Counted from the stretch's first letter, positions 25,779 through 35,145 are shown. The stretch: 64,000 bases of DNA from Nostocoides_A vanveenii (GCF_039531165.1 NZ_BAAAPN010000009.1:1-64000), one strand, 5' to 3'. Notes: a model not told the origin generated them from the sequence alone. Translations and numbers: made by a program.

Positions 25779-25997
25779 TCATGGGTCCTTGCGAGGGCGG
25801 CCGCGGCGAGGGATGGGCTGGGCGGACCTGGGGGAGCGACCGGCATCAGCGAGCGCGCGGCGCAGCACCATCTCGATTTGGGCGTTCACGCTGCGCAACT
25901 CGTCGCCCGCCCAGCGGGTCAATGCCTCGTGCACGGCAGGATCGAGCCGGAGCAGCACCTGACGCCGCTCCGGCCGATCCGCGTTCGAGCCCGTCAT
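25779..25997 (-). CDS. Ribbon-helix-helix DNA-binding protein (Arc-like)
   Basis: A 72-residue protein whose centre, VLLRLDPAVHEALTRWAGDELRSVNAQIEMVLRRAL split over residues 13-48, fits a ribbon-helix-helix fold. It has an Arc-type strand (QVLLRLD) followed by two helices. The tail (RRGRPRKDP) is basic. ATG 25995-25997 starts 2 bases after the SPFH stop, so the two are cotranscribed. SPFH and Arc-like genes in this order recur in actinobacteria. A palindrome before the operon (26995-27004) is a possible target site, making it a candidate autoregulator. Confidence 0.8.
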   Translation of the reverse strand: MTGSNADRPERRQVLLRLDPAVHEALTRWAGDELRSVNAQIEMVLRRALADAGRSPRSAQPIPRRGRPRKDP

Positions 25998-25999
25998 GA

Positions 26000-26962
26000 C
26001 TAGGTGTAGAGGCTGCCCGCGTTGAGGACGGGTGCCGCGTTCTGCTCGCTGCACAGGACGACGAGCAGGTTCGAGACCATGGCGGCGCGGCGCTCGTCGT
26101 CAAGATCGACGATCGACTCCTCTTCGAGCTTGGCCAGCGCCATCTCGACCATGCCCACAGCTCCCTCGACGATCTTGGCGCGTGCCGCGACGACGGCCGA
26201 CGCCTGCTGGCGACGCAGCATCGCCTGGGCGATCTCGGGGGCGTAGGCCAGATGTGAGATCCGGACCTCGATGATCTCGACGCCGGCCACCGCTACCCGG
26301 GCGGCGACTTCCTGAGCCAGCTCGCCCGAGACGACATCGGTCGACCCGCGCAGCGACTCGCCGTCGCCCGCGGCATCGTCGTAGGGGTGACTGGTCGCGA
26401 CATGCCGCAGCGCTGCCTCGGACTGCACACGCACGAAGCCCTGGTAGTCCTCGACGGAGAACGAGGCCTTGGCCGTGTCGGCGACCTGCCAGACCACGAT
26501 GCAAGCAATCTCCACGGGGTTGCCGCTGGCGTCGTTGACCTTGAGGGCATTGGTCTCGAAGTTGTTGACCCGCAAGGAGACTCGCTTCTTGGTCGTCAGC
26601 GGCGCAACCATCGCAAGGCCGGTCCGGCGGTTTGTGCCGATATAGCGACCGAAGAACTGGATCACCTTGCTCTGACCGGGCTGGACGACCACGATCGAGG
26701 ACAGGATCAGCAGGGCCAGGACGAACAGCACGACGGCCGCGATCATTCGGCCGACGCTCGGATTGACGCCAACCTGGCCCACCGGGATCGCCTTGACGAA
26801 GACATAGGCCGCGCTCGCGAGCAGGGCCACGCCGGCCGCGAGGGCCAAGAATCCGTTGACCGCGAACGACGGGCGCTCGGCCACGTCCACTCGCGCCCCT
26901 TGATGACCGACCGGCACGCCCGCTGGCTGCGGGACCGAGGGCTCGCTGATGTTCTGCGTCAT
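26000..26962 (-). CDS. SPFH-domain membrane protein
   Basis: A 320-residue protein with a disordered N terminus and two membrane segments (FLALAAGVALLASAAYVF near 38-56, IAAVVLFVLALLILSSIVVV near 75-93). The SPFH domain starts VVQPGQSKVIQFFGRYIGTN, with VNNFETNALKVNDASGNPVEI. The C-terminal helical part has ISHLAYAPEIAQAMLRRQQA. It probably forms membrane-bound oligomers. It is the first gene of an operon with an Arc-like regulator. It differs from the NfeD-linked SPFH protein at 11649, which has a paraslipin-type layout. Confidence 0.87.
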   Translation of the reverse strand: MTQNISEPSVPQPAGVPVGHQGARVDVAERPSFAVNGFLALAAGVALLASAAYVFVKAIPVGQVGVNPSVGRMIAAVVLFVLALLILSSIVVVQPGQSKVIQFFGRYIGTNRRTGLAMVAPLTTKKRVSLRVNNFETNALKVNDASGNPVEIACIVVWQVADTAKASFSVEDYQGFVRVQSEAALRHVATSHPYDDAAGDGESLRGSTDVVSGELAQEVAARVAVAGVEIIEVRISHLAYAPEIAQAMLRRQQASAVVAARAKIVEGAVGMVEMALAKLEEESIVDLDDERRAAMVSNLLVVLCSEQNAAPVLNAGSLYT

Positions 26963-26994
26963 GGTGTTTCCCCTGTCTTTGAGAAGCTATCTAA

Positions 26995-27004
26995 GTGATA
27001 TCAC
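26995..27004 (-). promoter_or_regulatory. GTGATATCAC palindrome upstream of the SPFH operon
   Basis: A perfect 10-bp palindrome in an AT-rich stretch 33 bp upstream of the SPFH start codon. On the minus strand the sequence continues TTAGATAG, a reasonable -10 box, so the palindrome would cover the -35/-10 spacer. Its position suggests repressor control, perhaps by the Arc-like protein of the same operon. The link to that protein is inference. Confidence 0.5.
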
Positions 27005-27109
27005 ATTAATGACGCTTTTGCAGCGCGTCCGGTTCCCGGGCCTCGACTCGGCCCCAGGGATGGTGGAATGGCTGGGCGTCCGCACCACTGACCCGCAAGG
27101 AGCCCACGC

Positions 27110-29794
27110 ATGTATGCCGCACCGCGCGCCGCGCGCACGCCGGACGAGGTGCTCACGGACTTCACCGAATGGACTGCGCGGCAAGGGATCACACTCTATC
27201 CGGCACAGGAGGAGGCGGTCCTGGCGCTGCTCGGCGGTGCGAATGTCATCCTGGCGACGCCCACCGGCTCCGGGAAGTCCCTCGTGGCGGTGGCCGCGCA
27301 CGCCAAGGCGCTCGGCGCTGGGGAGCGCAGTTGGTACACCGCCCCGATCAAGGCGCTGGTGTCGGAGAAGTTTTTCGCCCTGGTCGCGATCTTCGGGGCC
27401 GAGAACGTTGGCATGCTGACCGGAGACGCTGCGGTCAACACGGACGCCCCGATCATCTGCGCCACCGCTGAGGTGCTCGCGAATCAGGCGCTGCGCCAAC
27501 GGCATACGGCCGATGTCGGGGTGGTCGTCATGGACGAATTCCACTTCTATGCCGAGCCCGACCGCGGGTGGGCCTGGCAGGTCCCGCTCCTCTTACTGCC
27601 ACACACGCAGTTCTTGTTGATGTCGGCGACCCTCGGTGACACCAGCTTCTTCGAGACTGACCTGACCCGCCGCACCGGACGCGAGACAGTGGCCATCACG
27701 CACGCGGACCGGCCGGTGCCGCTGCACTTCGCGTGGGCCATGACGCCGATCCACGAGACCATCGAGGATCTGCTACGTGAGCGGCAGGCGCCGATCTACG
27801 TCGTCCATTTCACCCAGCAGGCAGCCGTCGAGCGGGCCCTGGCCCTGATGAGTGTCAACGTCTCCTCGACCGCGAACAAGGACGCCATCAAGGCCCTCGT
27901 CGGTGGCTTCCGCTTCGGCAAGGGCTTCGGCCAGACGCTGAAACGCCTTGTCCTGCATGGCATCGGCATCCACCACGCCGGGATGCTGCCGAAATACCGC
28001 CGGCTCGTCGAGATGCTCGCTCAAGCCGGCCTGCTCAAAGTCGTGTGCGGCACCGAAACCCTCGGGGTCGGCATCAATGTTCCTATCCGGACCGTGCTGA
28101 TCACCTCGCTGACCAAGTACGACGGCCGGCGCCAGCGGGTCCTGCGGGCGCGCGAGTTCCACCAGATCGCGGGTCGCGCGGGGCGCGCCGGGTATGACGT
28201 CGAAGGTTTCGTCGTCGTCCAGGCGCCCGAGCACGTCATCGAGAATCACCGGGCGCTCCTTAAGGCCGGTGACGATCCCAAGAAGCGCCGCAAGGTCGCT
28301 CGCAAGGGCCCGCCCCAGGGCGTCCTCTCCTACACCCAAGCGACGTATGACCGGCTGGTCGCCGCCCCGCCGGAAGCGCTCCGCTCACGTTTCCACGTCA
28401 CCCACGCAATGCTCCTCAACGCCTTCGCCGAACCGGATGGTCAGGGCGAAACCCTGCGAATCCTGTTGTCCGACAACCACGAAGACGCCTCGCGCTACCC
28501 AGGACTGATCCGACATGCCGCCCAGGTGATCGACGCGCTCGTGCGTGCCGACATCGTCGAGGTCGACGTGGACGAGCCCGGCTACGCGGTCCCGGCGGCC
28601 CTGCTCACCTCTCCCGAGGGAGCGACGCAGGCCACGGAGGCCGGCCTCGTGGGCGGGATTCCTTACGCGGCCACGGACGGGGGCGCCGAGCCGGACGAGG
28701 CCGGGGTCGAGGCAGACACAAGGGATTCCGATGCGGCGGGCGAGGACGACATGCCGCTCGACGTCGCGGGGACGTTGGCCACGGCATACCGGCTGGTCGA
28801 CGATCTGCAGCACGGCTTCGCGCTCAACCAGCCGCTTTCCGCCTTCGCCGTTGCGGCCATCGACGTGCTCGATCCGCAGGATCCGGGCTACACGCTAGAT
28901 CTGGTCAGCGTCATCGAGGCGACGCTGGAGGATCCGCGGGCGGTCTTGATGGCGCAGCAGTTCGAGGCGCGTGGGGTGGCTGTGGACCAGCTCAAGGCGG
29001 ACGGCCTCGACTACGAGGAGCGCGTGGCGCTGCTGGAGGATGTCACCTGGCCCAAGCCGCTCGCCGACTTTCTCGGCGCGACCTTCGCCAGCTATCGCCG
29101 CAGCCATCCGTGGATCCACGACGGCGATCTGTCGCCGAAATCCGTTGTGCGCGAGATGTTCGAGACCGGTATGACTTTTGGTCAGTTCGTCGGCCGCTAC
29201 AAGCTTGCGCGTGCCGAAGGCGTGGTGTTGCGCTATCTGTCCGACGCGTATCGCGCGCTGCGCTCCACGGTTCCGGTCAGTGTGCGCTCGGAGGAATTCG
29301 ACGATCTCCTCGAATGGCTCGGTGAGCTTGTGCGACAGACCGATTCGAGCCTGCTCGATGAGTGGGAGGAGCTGGCCAACCCCAGCGACGAGGACGCGAC
29401 CGAGGTCCGCTCGGGTGACACCCGCGTCCTCAGCGCCAACCCGCGCGCCCTGCGCGTCATGGTCCGCCAGGCGGCCTTCCGGCGCATCGACCTGCTCGCC
29501 CGCGAGGCGTATGCCGCTCTGGCCCAGTTGGATTCGGGCCTGACCCAGGCCGAGTGGGAGAGCGCCGCCGGCGACTATTTCGCCGAATACGCCGACATCG
29601 GCACCGGGCCCGAAGCGCGCGGCCCGGGTCTGTTCGCCATCGACGAGCGCCCGGGGGAGTGGATCGTGACTCAGGTGCTCGATGACCCCGAGGGCGACCG
29701 GGACTGGCGAGTGACCCTGCGTCTCGACATCGCGGCCACCGACGAGGCCGGCGAACTCGACCTGCGCACCCTCGACTTCGCTCCCGCGCCCTAG
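27110..29794 (+). CDS. Ski2-like DEAD/DEAH-box helicase with DUF3516 C terminus
   Basis: An 894-residue helicase. Motif I ATPTGSGKS is near 49-57, TAPIKALVSEKF motif Ia, DEFHFY motif II (DEFH rather than DEAH or DEVH), SATL motif III, and motif VI in FHQIAGRAGRAGYD near 350. The C-terminal half matches the DUF3516 region seen in large actinobacterial helicases (PKKRRKVARKGPPQGVLSY, YRLVDDLQHGFALNQPLS, YLSDAYRALR). It is probably an RNA helicase acting in RNA decay or ribosome processing, by analogy with Ski2/Mtr4. The ATG is preceded by AAGGAGCC, and ligC follows after 9 bp. Confidence 0.88.
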   Translation: MYAAPRAARTPDEVLTDFTEWTARQGITLYPAQEEAVLALLGGANVILATPTGSGKSLVAVAAHAKALGAGERSWYTAPIKALVSEKFFALVAIFGAENVGMLTGDAAVNTDAPIICATAEVLANQALRQRHTADVGVVVMDEFHFYAEPDRGWAWQVPLLLLPHTQFLLMSATLGDTSFFETDLTRRTGRETVAITHADRPVPLHFAWAMTPIHETIEDLLRERQAPIYVVHFTQQAAVERALALMSVNVSSTANKDAIKALVGGFRFGKGFGQTLKRLVLHGIGIHHAGMLPKYRRLVEMLAQAGLLKVVCGTETLGVGINVPIRTVLITSLTKYDGRRQRVLRAREFHQIAGRAGRAGYDVEGFVVVQAPEHVIENHRALLKAGDDPKKRRKVARKGPPQGVLSYTQATYDRLVAAPPEALRSRFHVTHAMLLNAFAEPDGQGETLRILLSDNHEDASRYPGLIRHAAQVIDALVRADIVEVDVDEPGYAVPAALLTSPEGATQATEAGLVGGIPYAATDGGAEPDEAGVEADTRDSDAAGEDDMPLDVAGTLATAYRLVDDLQHGFALNQPLSAFAVAAIDVLDPQDPGYTLDLVSVIEATLEDPRAVLMAQQFEARGVAVDQLKADGLDYEERVALLEDVTWPKPLADFLGATFASYRRSHPWIHDGDLSPKSVVREMFETGMTFGQFVGRYKLARAEGVVLRYLSDAYRALRSTVPVSVRSEEFDDLLEWLGELVRQTDSSLLDEWEELANPSDEDATEVRSGDTRVLSANPRALRVMVRQAAFRRIDLLAREAYAALAQLDSGLTQAEWESAAGDYFAEYADIGTGPEARGPGLFAIDERPGEWIVTQVLDDPEGDRDWRVTLRLDIAATDEAGELDLRTLDFAPAP

Positions 29795-29803
29795 GGTGAC
29801 GGG

Positions 29804-30895
29804 ATGGATCTGCCCGTGCTCCCGCCCGTCCTGCCGATGCTCGCCAAGTCGGTCAAGGGCATCCCTGACCCCGGCAAGCACGACGGCGGACTCTCCTTCG
29901 AGCCGAAGTGGGACGGCTTCCGGTGCCTGGTGTTCAAAGACGGTGACGAGATCGAATTGACCTCGCGCAACACCAAGCCACTGACGCGGTATTTCCCCGA
30001 GGTCGTCGCCGCGATGCGCGGGTGCCTGCCCGACAAGGTCGTCCTCGACGGCGAGATCTTCGTCGCAATCGGTGACCGCTTGGAGTTCGAAGTCCTCCAG
30101 GAACGCATCCACCCAGCCACGTCCCGCGTCACCTTGCTCAGCACCCAGACGCCCGCGCAATATGTCGCCTTCGACCTCCTGGCGCTCGCCTCGGAGAACC
30201 TCATGGACCGCCCTTTCACCGAGCGCCGCGCTGCCCTGACGGGCGTGCTGACCAAGGACAGCCCGAGTGTGCACATCACACGGACCACGACCGACCCCGC
30301 CCGAGCACACGCATGGTTCGAACAATTCGAGGGCGCGGGACTGGACGGGGTGATGGCCAAGCCGATGGGCGCGGCATACGTCCCCAACGGACGCACGATG
30401 TTCAAGATCAAGCACGAGCGCACCGCGGACGTCGTCCTCGCCGGCTATCGCCTCCACAAGAACTCCACGCCCGACCATCCCCTCCTTGGATCCTTGCTGC
30501 TCGGGCTCTATGACACCGAGAGCGGGCTGCAACACATCGGCGTCTCGGCATCCTTCACGCAGGCCCGCCGAGCCGCGCTGGTCGAGGAGTTGCGTCCCCT
30601 GGAGTGCCCTTTCGAGGAGCACCCCTGGGGCGGCTGGGCCGAGTGGGCGATCGCCAACCCCGACCGAGTCCCCGGCACCCAGAGCCGATGGAGCGCCGGC
30701 AAGGATCTCTCGTTCGTGCCGCTGCGGCCCGAACGCGTCCTCGAAGTCGGCTACGACCACATGGAGGGCCGGCGTTTCCGGCATACGGCACAATTCAAGC
30801 GCTGGCGCCCCGATCGCGAACCAGAGAGCTGCGGCTACGACCAGCTCGACGAGGTCGCGTCCTACGACCTGGCAGACATCCTGCGCACCGACTGA
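29804..30895 (+). CDS. ligC: ATP-dependent DNA ligase (LigC type)
   Basis: A 363-residue ligase without the N-terminal DNA-binding domain of LigB. The nucleophile lysine is in SFEPKWDGFRCLVF (about residue 35). VVLDGEIFV and FDLLALASENLMDRP (motifs III/IIIa), LDGVMAKPM (motif IV) and TMFKIKHERTADVVLAGYR (motif V) follow, with a C-terminal OB domain. Mycobacterial LigC enzymes of this size take part in minor end-joining and base-excision repair with LigD-type polymerases; one is encoded here at 49112-50086. A TAGGGT box ends 6 nt before the ATG, so it has its own leaderless promoter despite the close upstream helicase. Confidence 0.92.
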   Translation: MDLPVLPPVLPMLAKSVKGIPDPGKHDGGLSFEPKWDGFRCLVFKDGDEIELTSRNTKPLTRYFPEVVAAMRGCLPDKVVLDGEIFVAIGDRLEFEVLQERIHPATSRVTLLSTQTPAQYVAFDLLALASENLMDRPFTERRAALTGVLTKDSPSVHITRTTTDPARAHAWFEQFEGAGLDGVMAKPMGAAYVPNGRTMFKIKHERTADVVLAGYRLHKNSTPDHPLLGSLLLGLYDTESGLQHIGVSASFTQARRAALVEELRPLECPFEEHPWGGWAEWAIANPDRVPGTQSRWSAGKDLSFVPLRPERVLEVGYDHMEGRRFRHTAQFKRWRPDREPESCGYDQLDEVASYDLADILRTD

Positions 30896-30998
30896 GCCGT
30901 CGTGCGGGGCCGACGGGCCCACCGCACGCCCCCTCCTTTACAGTGGGTGGGCGGCGCGCTGCGCCGATCACAACAACGAACTATGGGGAGATCGTTCG

Positions 30999-31475
30999 AT
31001 GTATGCCCGCACCCAGCTGACCGCTCTCGTCTTTGCCGCCGCCACGGCCCTGACCGCCTGCGGCGGTGGCGGTGGCTCGTCCACCACGAGCGCAGCGGCC
31101 ACCACGCCGCCGGCCACAACCGCAGCCGCCACGACCAGCGCTGCTAGTTCGGCTCCCGCCACCGACACCGCCAGCGGCGCTGGCCTGCCCGGCAATCTCG
31201 AGGGGTGTATGGACGCCGCGAACGTCGGGCTGGCGATGGCCGGTGTCGGGTTGGAGGGACTGACCGGCAAGTTCGATCAGGCAGCCTTCGACAAGGCCTT
31301 CCCCGCCGGCACCATCGACAAGCTCCCGAACGGTCTGAAGGATCTCTACACCGCAGCGGAGACGGCCGCCAAGGACATTGTCGGCAAATCCGGCACCGAG
31401 GCGATGAACGCGACCACCGCCTACACCGACAAGCTCACCGCCTACAGCGAGGCGCTGGGCAAGGTCTGCAGCTGA
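30999..31475 (+). CDS. Putative lipoprotein of unknown function
   Basis: A 158-residue protein with a lipoprotein signal: MYARTQLTALVFAAATALTAC with lipobox LTAC, Cys at residue 21. A Gly/Ser/Thr/Ala-rich linker follows (to about 65), then a helical domain with two cysteines (EGCMDAANVGL and the C-terminal KVCS) that could pair. No family is recognised. GGGGAG at 30985-30990 is the ribosome site, and a TACAGT box near 30938 is a likely -10. The M20 peptidase begins 5 bp after its stop, so they may share a transcript. Confidence 0.75.
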   Translation: MYARTQLTALVFAAATALTACGGGGGSSTTSAAATTPPATTAAATTSAASSAPATDTASGAGLPGNLEGCMDAANVGLAMAGVGLEGLTGKFDQAAFDKAFPAGTIDKLPNGLKDLYTAAETAAKDIVGKSGTEAMNATTAYTDKLTAYSEALGKVCS

Positions 31476-31479
31476 CGCG

Positions 31480-32796
31480 ATGGCGGTGACGGCGCAGGAC
31501 GAGGTCGCGCGGATCTGCCAAGAGCTGATCCGCATCGATTCGAGCAACTTCGGCGACGGACGCGGCCCCGGGGAGGCGGCGGCCGCGGCATACGTCGTCG
31601 GGTTGCTCGAAGAGGTGGGCCTGACGCCGACCGTCATCGAATCCGACCCGGGGCGCGCGAGTGTCTTCCTGCGCATCCCGGGGGCGGATCGCACCCGGCC
31701 CGGCCTGGCCATCCACGGTCATCTCGACGTCGTTCCGGCGAATGCGGCGGACTGGCAGGTCGATCCCTTCGCCGGGGTCGAGCGCGATGGGTGCATCTGG
31801 GGTCGTGGCGCGGTCGACATGAAGGGGATGGACGCGATGATCCTCGCGACCGTCCGCGAACTCGCCCGCACCGGCACCGTCCCGCCGCGCGACCTGGTGA
31901 TCGGCTTCTTCGCCGACGAGGAGGCGGGCGGCGTGCACGGCTCGCAGTATGTCGTCGCGAACCATCCGGAGATCTTCGCCGGCGTGTCCGAGGCGATCAG
32001 CGAGGTCGGAGGCTACAGCGTCACCGTCCCCGGCGCCGACGGCAATCCGCGCCGCGCCTATCTGCTCCAGACCGCGGAAAAGGGCATCCTCTGGCTTCGG
32101 ATGACCGCGCACGGCCGGGCCGGGCACGGCTCTGTCCCCAATGACGAGAACCCGATCGTCCGTCTCGCCCAGGCGATCGCCCGGATCGACGCCCACGAGT
32201 GGCCGCGCGAGTTCATCCCGTCGGTCGAGTCGCTCCTGGACGGCCTCGCCGACCTGACCGGGACCTCGTATGCCGGCGGCGACCTCGACCCGCTGCTCGC
32301 GCACCTCGGCGGGGCGGCCGGATTCGTGCGGGGCACGCTGCGCGACACGGCCAACCTGACGATGCTGGAGGCCGGGTACAAGCAGAACGTCATCCCGCAG
32401 GACGCGCACGCCAGCATTGACGCACGCTTCCTGCCCGGTCATGACGAAACCGTCATGAAGACCTTGCGCGACCTGGCCGGCGATCACGTCGACATCGACA
32501 TCCTGCACGAGGACATCGCCCTGGACTCACCCTTCTCCGGCGGGCTGGTCGAGGCGATGATCGAGGCCATCCAGGCCGAAGATCCAGGCGCAGAGGTACT
32601 GCCCTACTGCCTCTCCGGGGGCACGGACAACAAGGCCCTCTCGCGGCTCGGCATCACCGGCTACGGCTTCGCGCCCCTGCAACTGCCCGCCGACCTCGAC
32701 TTCGCCCCGATGTTCCACGGAATCGACGAGCGCGTGCCCGTGGCTGCGCTGGAGTTTGGCACTCGGGTCCTCGCGCGCCTGATCGCCACCTGCTGA
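31480..32796 (+). CDS. M20-family metallopeptidase
   Basis: A 438-residue enzyme of the ArgE/DapE/ACY1/CPG2 group. The metal-binding motifs are present: LAIHGHLDVVPA (His and catalytic Asp), WGRGAVDMKGM (bridging Asp), FFADEEAGG (catalytic Glu plus ligand). It also has a dimerisation-domain HGRAGHGSVP and the distal His region near the C terminus (APMFHGIDERVP). It hydrolyses an amide bond in a small peptide or acylated amino acid; the substrate is unknown. It is probably translated with the upstream lipoprotein (5 bp apart) and is followed by a hairpin at 32852. Confidence 0.9.
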   Translation: MAVTAQDEVARICQELIRIDSSNFGDGRGPGEAAAAAYVVGLLEEVGLTPTVIESDPGRASVFLRIPGADRTRPGLAIHGHLDVVPANAADWQVDPFAGVERDGCIWGRGAVDMKGMDAMILATVRELARTGTVPPRDLVIGFFADEEAGGVHGSQYVVANHPEIFAGVSEAISEVGGYSVTVPGADGNPRRAYLLQTAEKGILWLRMTAHGRAGHGSVPNDENPIVRLAQAIARIDAHEWPREFIPSVESLLDGLADLTGTSYAGGDLDPLLAHLGGAAGFVRGTLRDTANLTMLEAGYKQNVIPQDAHASIDARFLPGHDETVMKTLRDLAGDHVDIDILHEDIALDSPFSGGLVEAMIEAIQAEDPGAEVLPYCLSGGTDNKALSRLGITGYGFAPLQLPADLDFAPMFHGIDERVPVAALEFGTRVLARLIATC

Positions 32797-32851
32797 CGAA
32801 CCCCGCGCAAGCGGCCGACGGACAGCGCCATCGGCGAAGCGGCGGGTCTCC

Positions 32852-32879
32852 GCCCGGGTGAGTTGTCGGTGACCCGGGC
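32852..32879 (+). terminator. Hairpin after M20 peptidase gene
   Basis: GCCCGGGT (32852-32859) and ACCCGGGC (32872-32879) pair around a 12-nt loop, followed by TCCTTGTGTG, which is mildly T-rich. It lies between the peptidase stop and the promoter of the next gene. Confidence 0.55.
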
Positions 32880-32917
32880 TCCTTGTGTGCGAACAGGCAC
32901 GCGCTACCGTGTCTGCC

Positions 32918-33331
32918 ATGGCCGACCCGCGCGCTGCCCTTGTTGCCTTGACCGCCGCCTTCGAACGACACCTGGAAGCCTGCGCACAACGCCGCGGCGA
33001 GGACGACCCGGCCGTGGTGGCCGCTTATGACGACCTGGCCGACGCCTTCGAGGAATATGACGAGTCCCTGCTGGAAGCCTTCGGCGAGATGACTCCGCTC
33101 GAGCTCTACGCAGGCGAGGACGACGACTCCGACGAGGATGAGGAGTTGGATGAGGAGCCGGACGACGAGGACGACCTCGACGACGACGATGACCTCGACG
33201 ATGAGGACGACGACGAGAGCGCGACGGGCAGCGATGACGAGTCCGATTCGGATCAGCGCTATCTCGGCCTGGACGACGAGGAGTTCGACGTCGTCGAGCT
33301 CGGCGACGACGCGGCCGGCCACCCGAGCTGA
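32918..33331 (+). CDS. Acidic-tailed conserved protein (often labelled primosomal protein)
   Basis: A 137-residue protein. Residues 1-60 form a helical domain (ALVALTAAFERHLEACAQRRGEDDPAVVAAYDDLADAFEEYD read as two helices). Residues 70-115 are almost all Asp and Glu, giving an extremely low isoelectric point. Homologues in other actinobacteria carry the name primosomal protein without evidence I know of. ATG 32918 follows a TACCGT box by 7 nt, so it is leaderless; an earlier in-frame start has no such signal. It is alone between a terminator and uppP. Function unknown. Confidence 0.8.
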   Translation: MADPRAALVALTAAFERHLEACAQRRGEDDPAVVAAYDDLADAFEEYDESLLEAFGEMTPLELYAGEDDDSDEDEELDEEPDDEDDLDDDDDLDDEDDDESATGSDDESDSDQRYLGLDDEEFDVVELGDDAAGHPS

Positions 33332-33480
33332 CGTCCGCTCCCGCACTCAACCGCGCCCCCCACAGTCCGTCCGGCGCGCCCTCAGGTGCTTCCCAGTTTT
33401 GGCTGGTTGAATTCTGCACCGCGTTGCTCGTTGCCGTGCTCGCTCCCATGCCCGCCCTCTGACCCCCGAGGCCTCTGCTC

Positions 33481-34335
33481 ATGCTCAGCTATTTCGATGC
33501 CGTCGTGCTCGGCGTCGTCGAGGGACTCACCGAGTTCCTCCCCGTCTCTTCCACCGGCCATCTGACGGTCGCCGAGAAAATGCTCGGCCTCAAGGTCGAC
33601 GAACCGGCGGTCACGGCCTACACGGCGATCATTCAGCTCGGAGCAATCCTGGCGACCCTTCTCTTCTTCGGGCGCAAGATCATTCGGCTGTTTCTGGCGT
33701 GGGTGCGCGGGCTGACCGATGCCCAGGCGCGCACAAATCATGACTACCCCCTGGCCTGGGCGGTCATCCTCGGCTCGATCCCGGTCGGGATCGTCGGCTT
33801 CCTGGCGCGTCACGTCATCGAAGGTCCCTTGCGTAATCTTTGGGTCGTCGCCGCGGCCCTGGTCGCCTGGAGTGCGGTGATGTTCGTCGCCGAGAAGCGC
33901 CACGACGACCTCGCAGCGGCCGGCAGCCAGCGCGGTGAGGGGCAGGTCGACGCCAAGGACGGGGTCATCATCGGCCTGGTCCAGTGCTTCTCGCTGATCC
34001 CCGGAGTGTCCCGGTCCGGGGCCACGATCTCGGCCGGGCTCCTGCGCGGCATCGACCGCGTCACCGCGACCGAACTGAGCTTCTTCATGGCCATCCCGGC
34101 ACTGACCGCGGCCGGCCTGTTCTCGATGGTGTCCGAGAAGGACAACCTCGGTGCACTCGGCGCCGGCCAGATGCTCCTAGGCACCGTGGTCGCCTTCGTC
34201 GTCGCGTATGCCTCGATCGCCTGGCTCCTGCGCTTCGTCGCGACCAACTCGCTGCGCTCCTTCATCGGCTACCGCGTCCTGGCCGGTGCCGGCCTGGCCC
34301 TGGCGCTGGGCGCGGGCTGGCTCGCGGCGACCTGA
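33481..34335 (+). CDS. uppP: Undecaprenyl-diphosphatase
   Basis: A BacA-type membrane phosphatase of 284 residues. It recycles the lipid carrier for peptidoglycan synthesis by removing a phosphate from undecaprenyl diphosphate. The two catalytic motifs are present: EGLTEFLPVSSTGHL at 14-28 and PGVSRSGATI near 180. About eight membrane helices are visible. High expression of this family gives bacitracin resistance in other bacteria. The 149 bp upstream holds no gene; the next gene has its own promoter. Confidence 0.95.
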   Translation: MLSYFDAVVLGVVEGLTEFLPVSSTGHLTVAEKMLGLKVDEPAVTAYTAIIQLGAILATLLFFGRKIIRLFLAWVRGLTDAQARTNHDYPLAWAVILGSIPVGIVGFLARHVIEGPLRNLWVVAAALVAWSAVMFVAEKRHDDLAAAGSQRGEGQVDAKDGVIIGLVQCFSLIPGVSRSGATISAGLLRGIDRVTATELSFFMAIPALTAAGLFSMVSEKDNLGALGAGQMLLGTVVAFVVAYASIAWLLRFVATNSLRSFIGYRVLAGAGLALALGAGWLAAT

Positions 34336-34359
34336 GGTCGCGCGACCTAGACTGCCCCA

Positions 34360-35145
34360 GTGCCGACACTCCTGCTGATCCGCCACGGCCGGACGACCGC
34401 CAACGCTTCCGGGACGCTCGCCGGCCACCTGCCCGGCATCGGCCTCGACGAGGTCGGCCGCACCCAGGCCGCCCGGCTCGCGGAGCGCCTCAGCGCCCTG
34501 CCCGTATGCCGTGTGGTCGCCAGCCCGCTGCAGCGCACGGTCGAGACCGCCACGCTGGTGGCCGAGGCGCACGGGCTGCCCGTGCTGACGGAGGTGGGCC
34601 TGGAGGAGTGCCGGTATGGCGCGTGGACCGGCCGGCCGCTGAAGGACCTGGCGGCCGAGGACCTCTGGCAGACCGTGCAGCGGGCACCGTCCGCCGCGAC
34701 CTTCCCGCCCAGCCCGGAGCACGCCAACGAATCCCTGGCGCAGATGTCGGCCCGGGCGATCGCCGCAGTGCGAGGGCACGATGCCGAGGTTCGCGGCGAG
34801 CATGGCGCGCAGGCCATCTGGGCGGCGGTCAGCCACGGCGACGTCATCAAGGCGATCCTCGCCGACGCCCTGGGGACCCACCTGGATCAGTTCCAGCGCA
34901 TCCACGTTGACCCGGCATCGGTGAGCGTCATCCTCTATACCACCGGCCGGCCGCTCGTCCTCGGGATCAACGGCACGGGCACAGGCCTAGAGGGCCTGAT
35001 CCCGGCGCCCATCGCCGAGGAGGCTCCGGCCGACGACACCGGCGACGGGATCATCGGCGGCGGCGGCGGAGGCGCGCCCGACCCGGCGGGTAGGGTCGAA
35101 GACATGAGTTCCACCGGTCAGGTCGGGCGCGAGGACGTCCGATGA
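34360..35145 (+). CDS. Histidine phosphatase superfamily protein
   Basis: A 261-residue phosphoglycerate-mutase-like enzyme. LIRHGRTTAN has the phosphorylated His near residue 8. SPLQRTVETA, the acid EECRYGAWTG and VSHGDVIKAILAD with the second catalytic His near 158 follow. The C terminus is a Gly/Asp-rich tail. It belongs to the MSMEG_4193-type family that sits beside DUF3090 in actinobacteria. A TAGACT box ends 6 nt before the GTG. The stop overlaps the DUF3090 start (ATGA), so they are coupled. Substrate unknown. Confidence 0.87.
   Translation: MPTLLLIRHGRTTANASGTLAGHLPGIGLDEVGRTQAARLAERLSALPVCRVVASPLQRTVETATLVAEAHGLPVLTEVGLEECRYGAWTGRPLKDLAAEDLWQTVQRAPSAATFPPSPEHANESLAQMSARAIAAVRGHDAEVRGEHGAQAIWAAVSHGDVIKAILADALGTHLDQFQRIHVDPASVSVILYTTGRPLVLGINGTGTGLEGLIPAPIAEEAPADDTGDGIIGGGGGGAPDPAGRVEDMSSTGQVGREDVR

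Noticed and set aside
33071..33270. CRISPR or tandem DNA repeat in the GAC/GAG-rich stretch
   Set aside because: The repetition is codon-level Asp/Glu coding in the acidic protein, with no fixed repeat unit.
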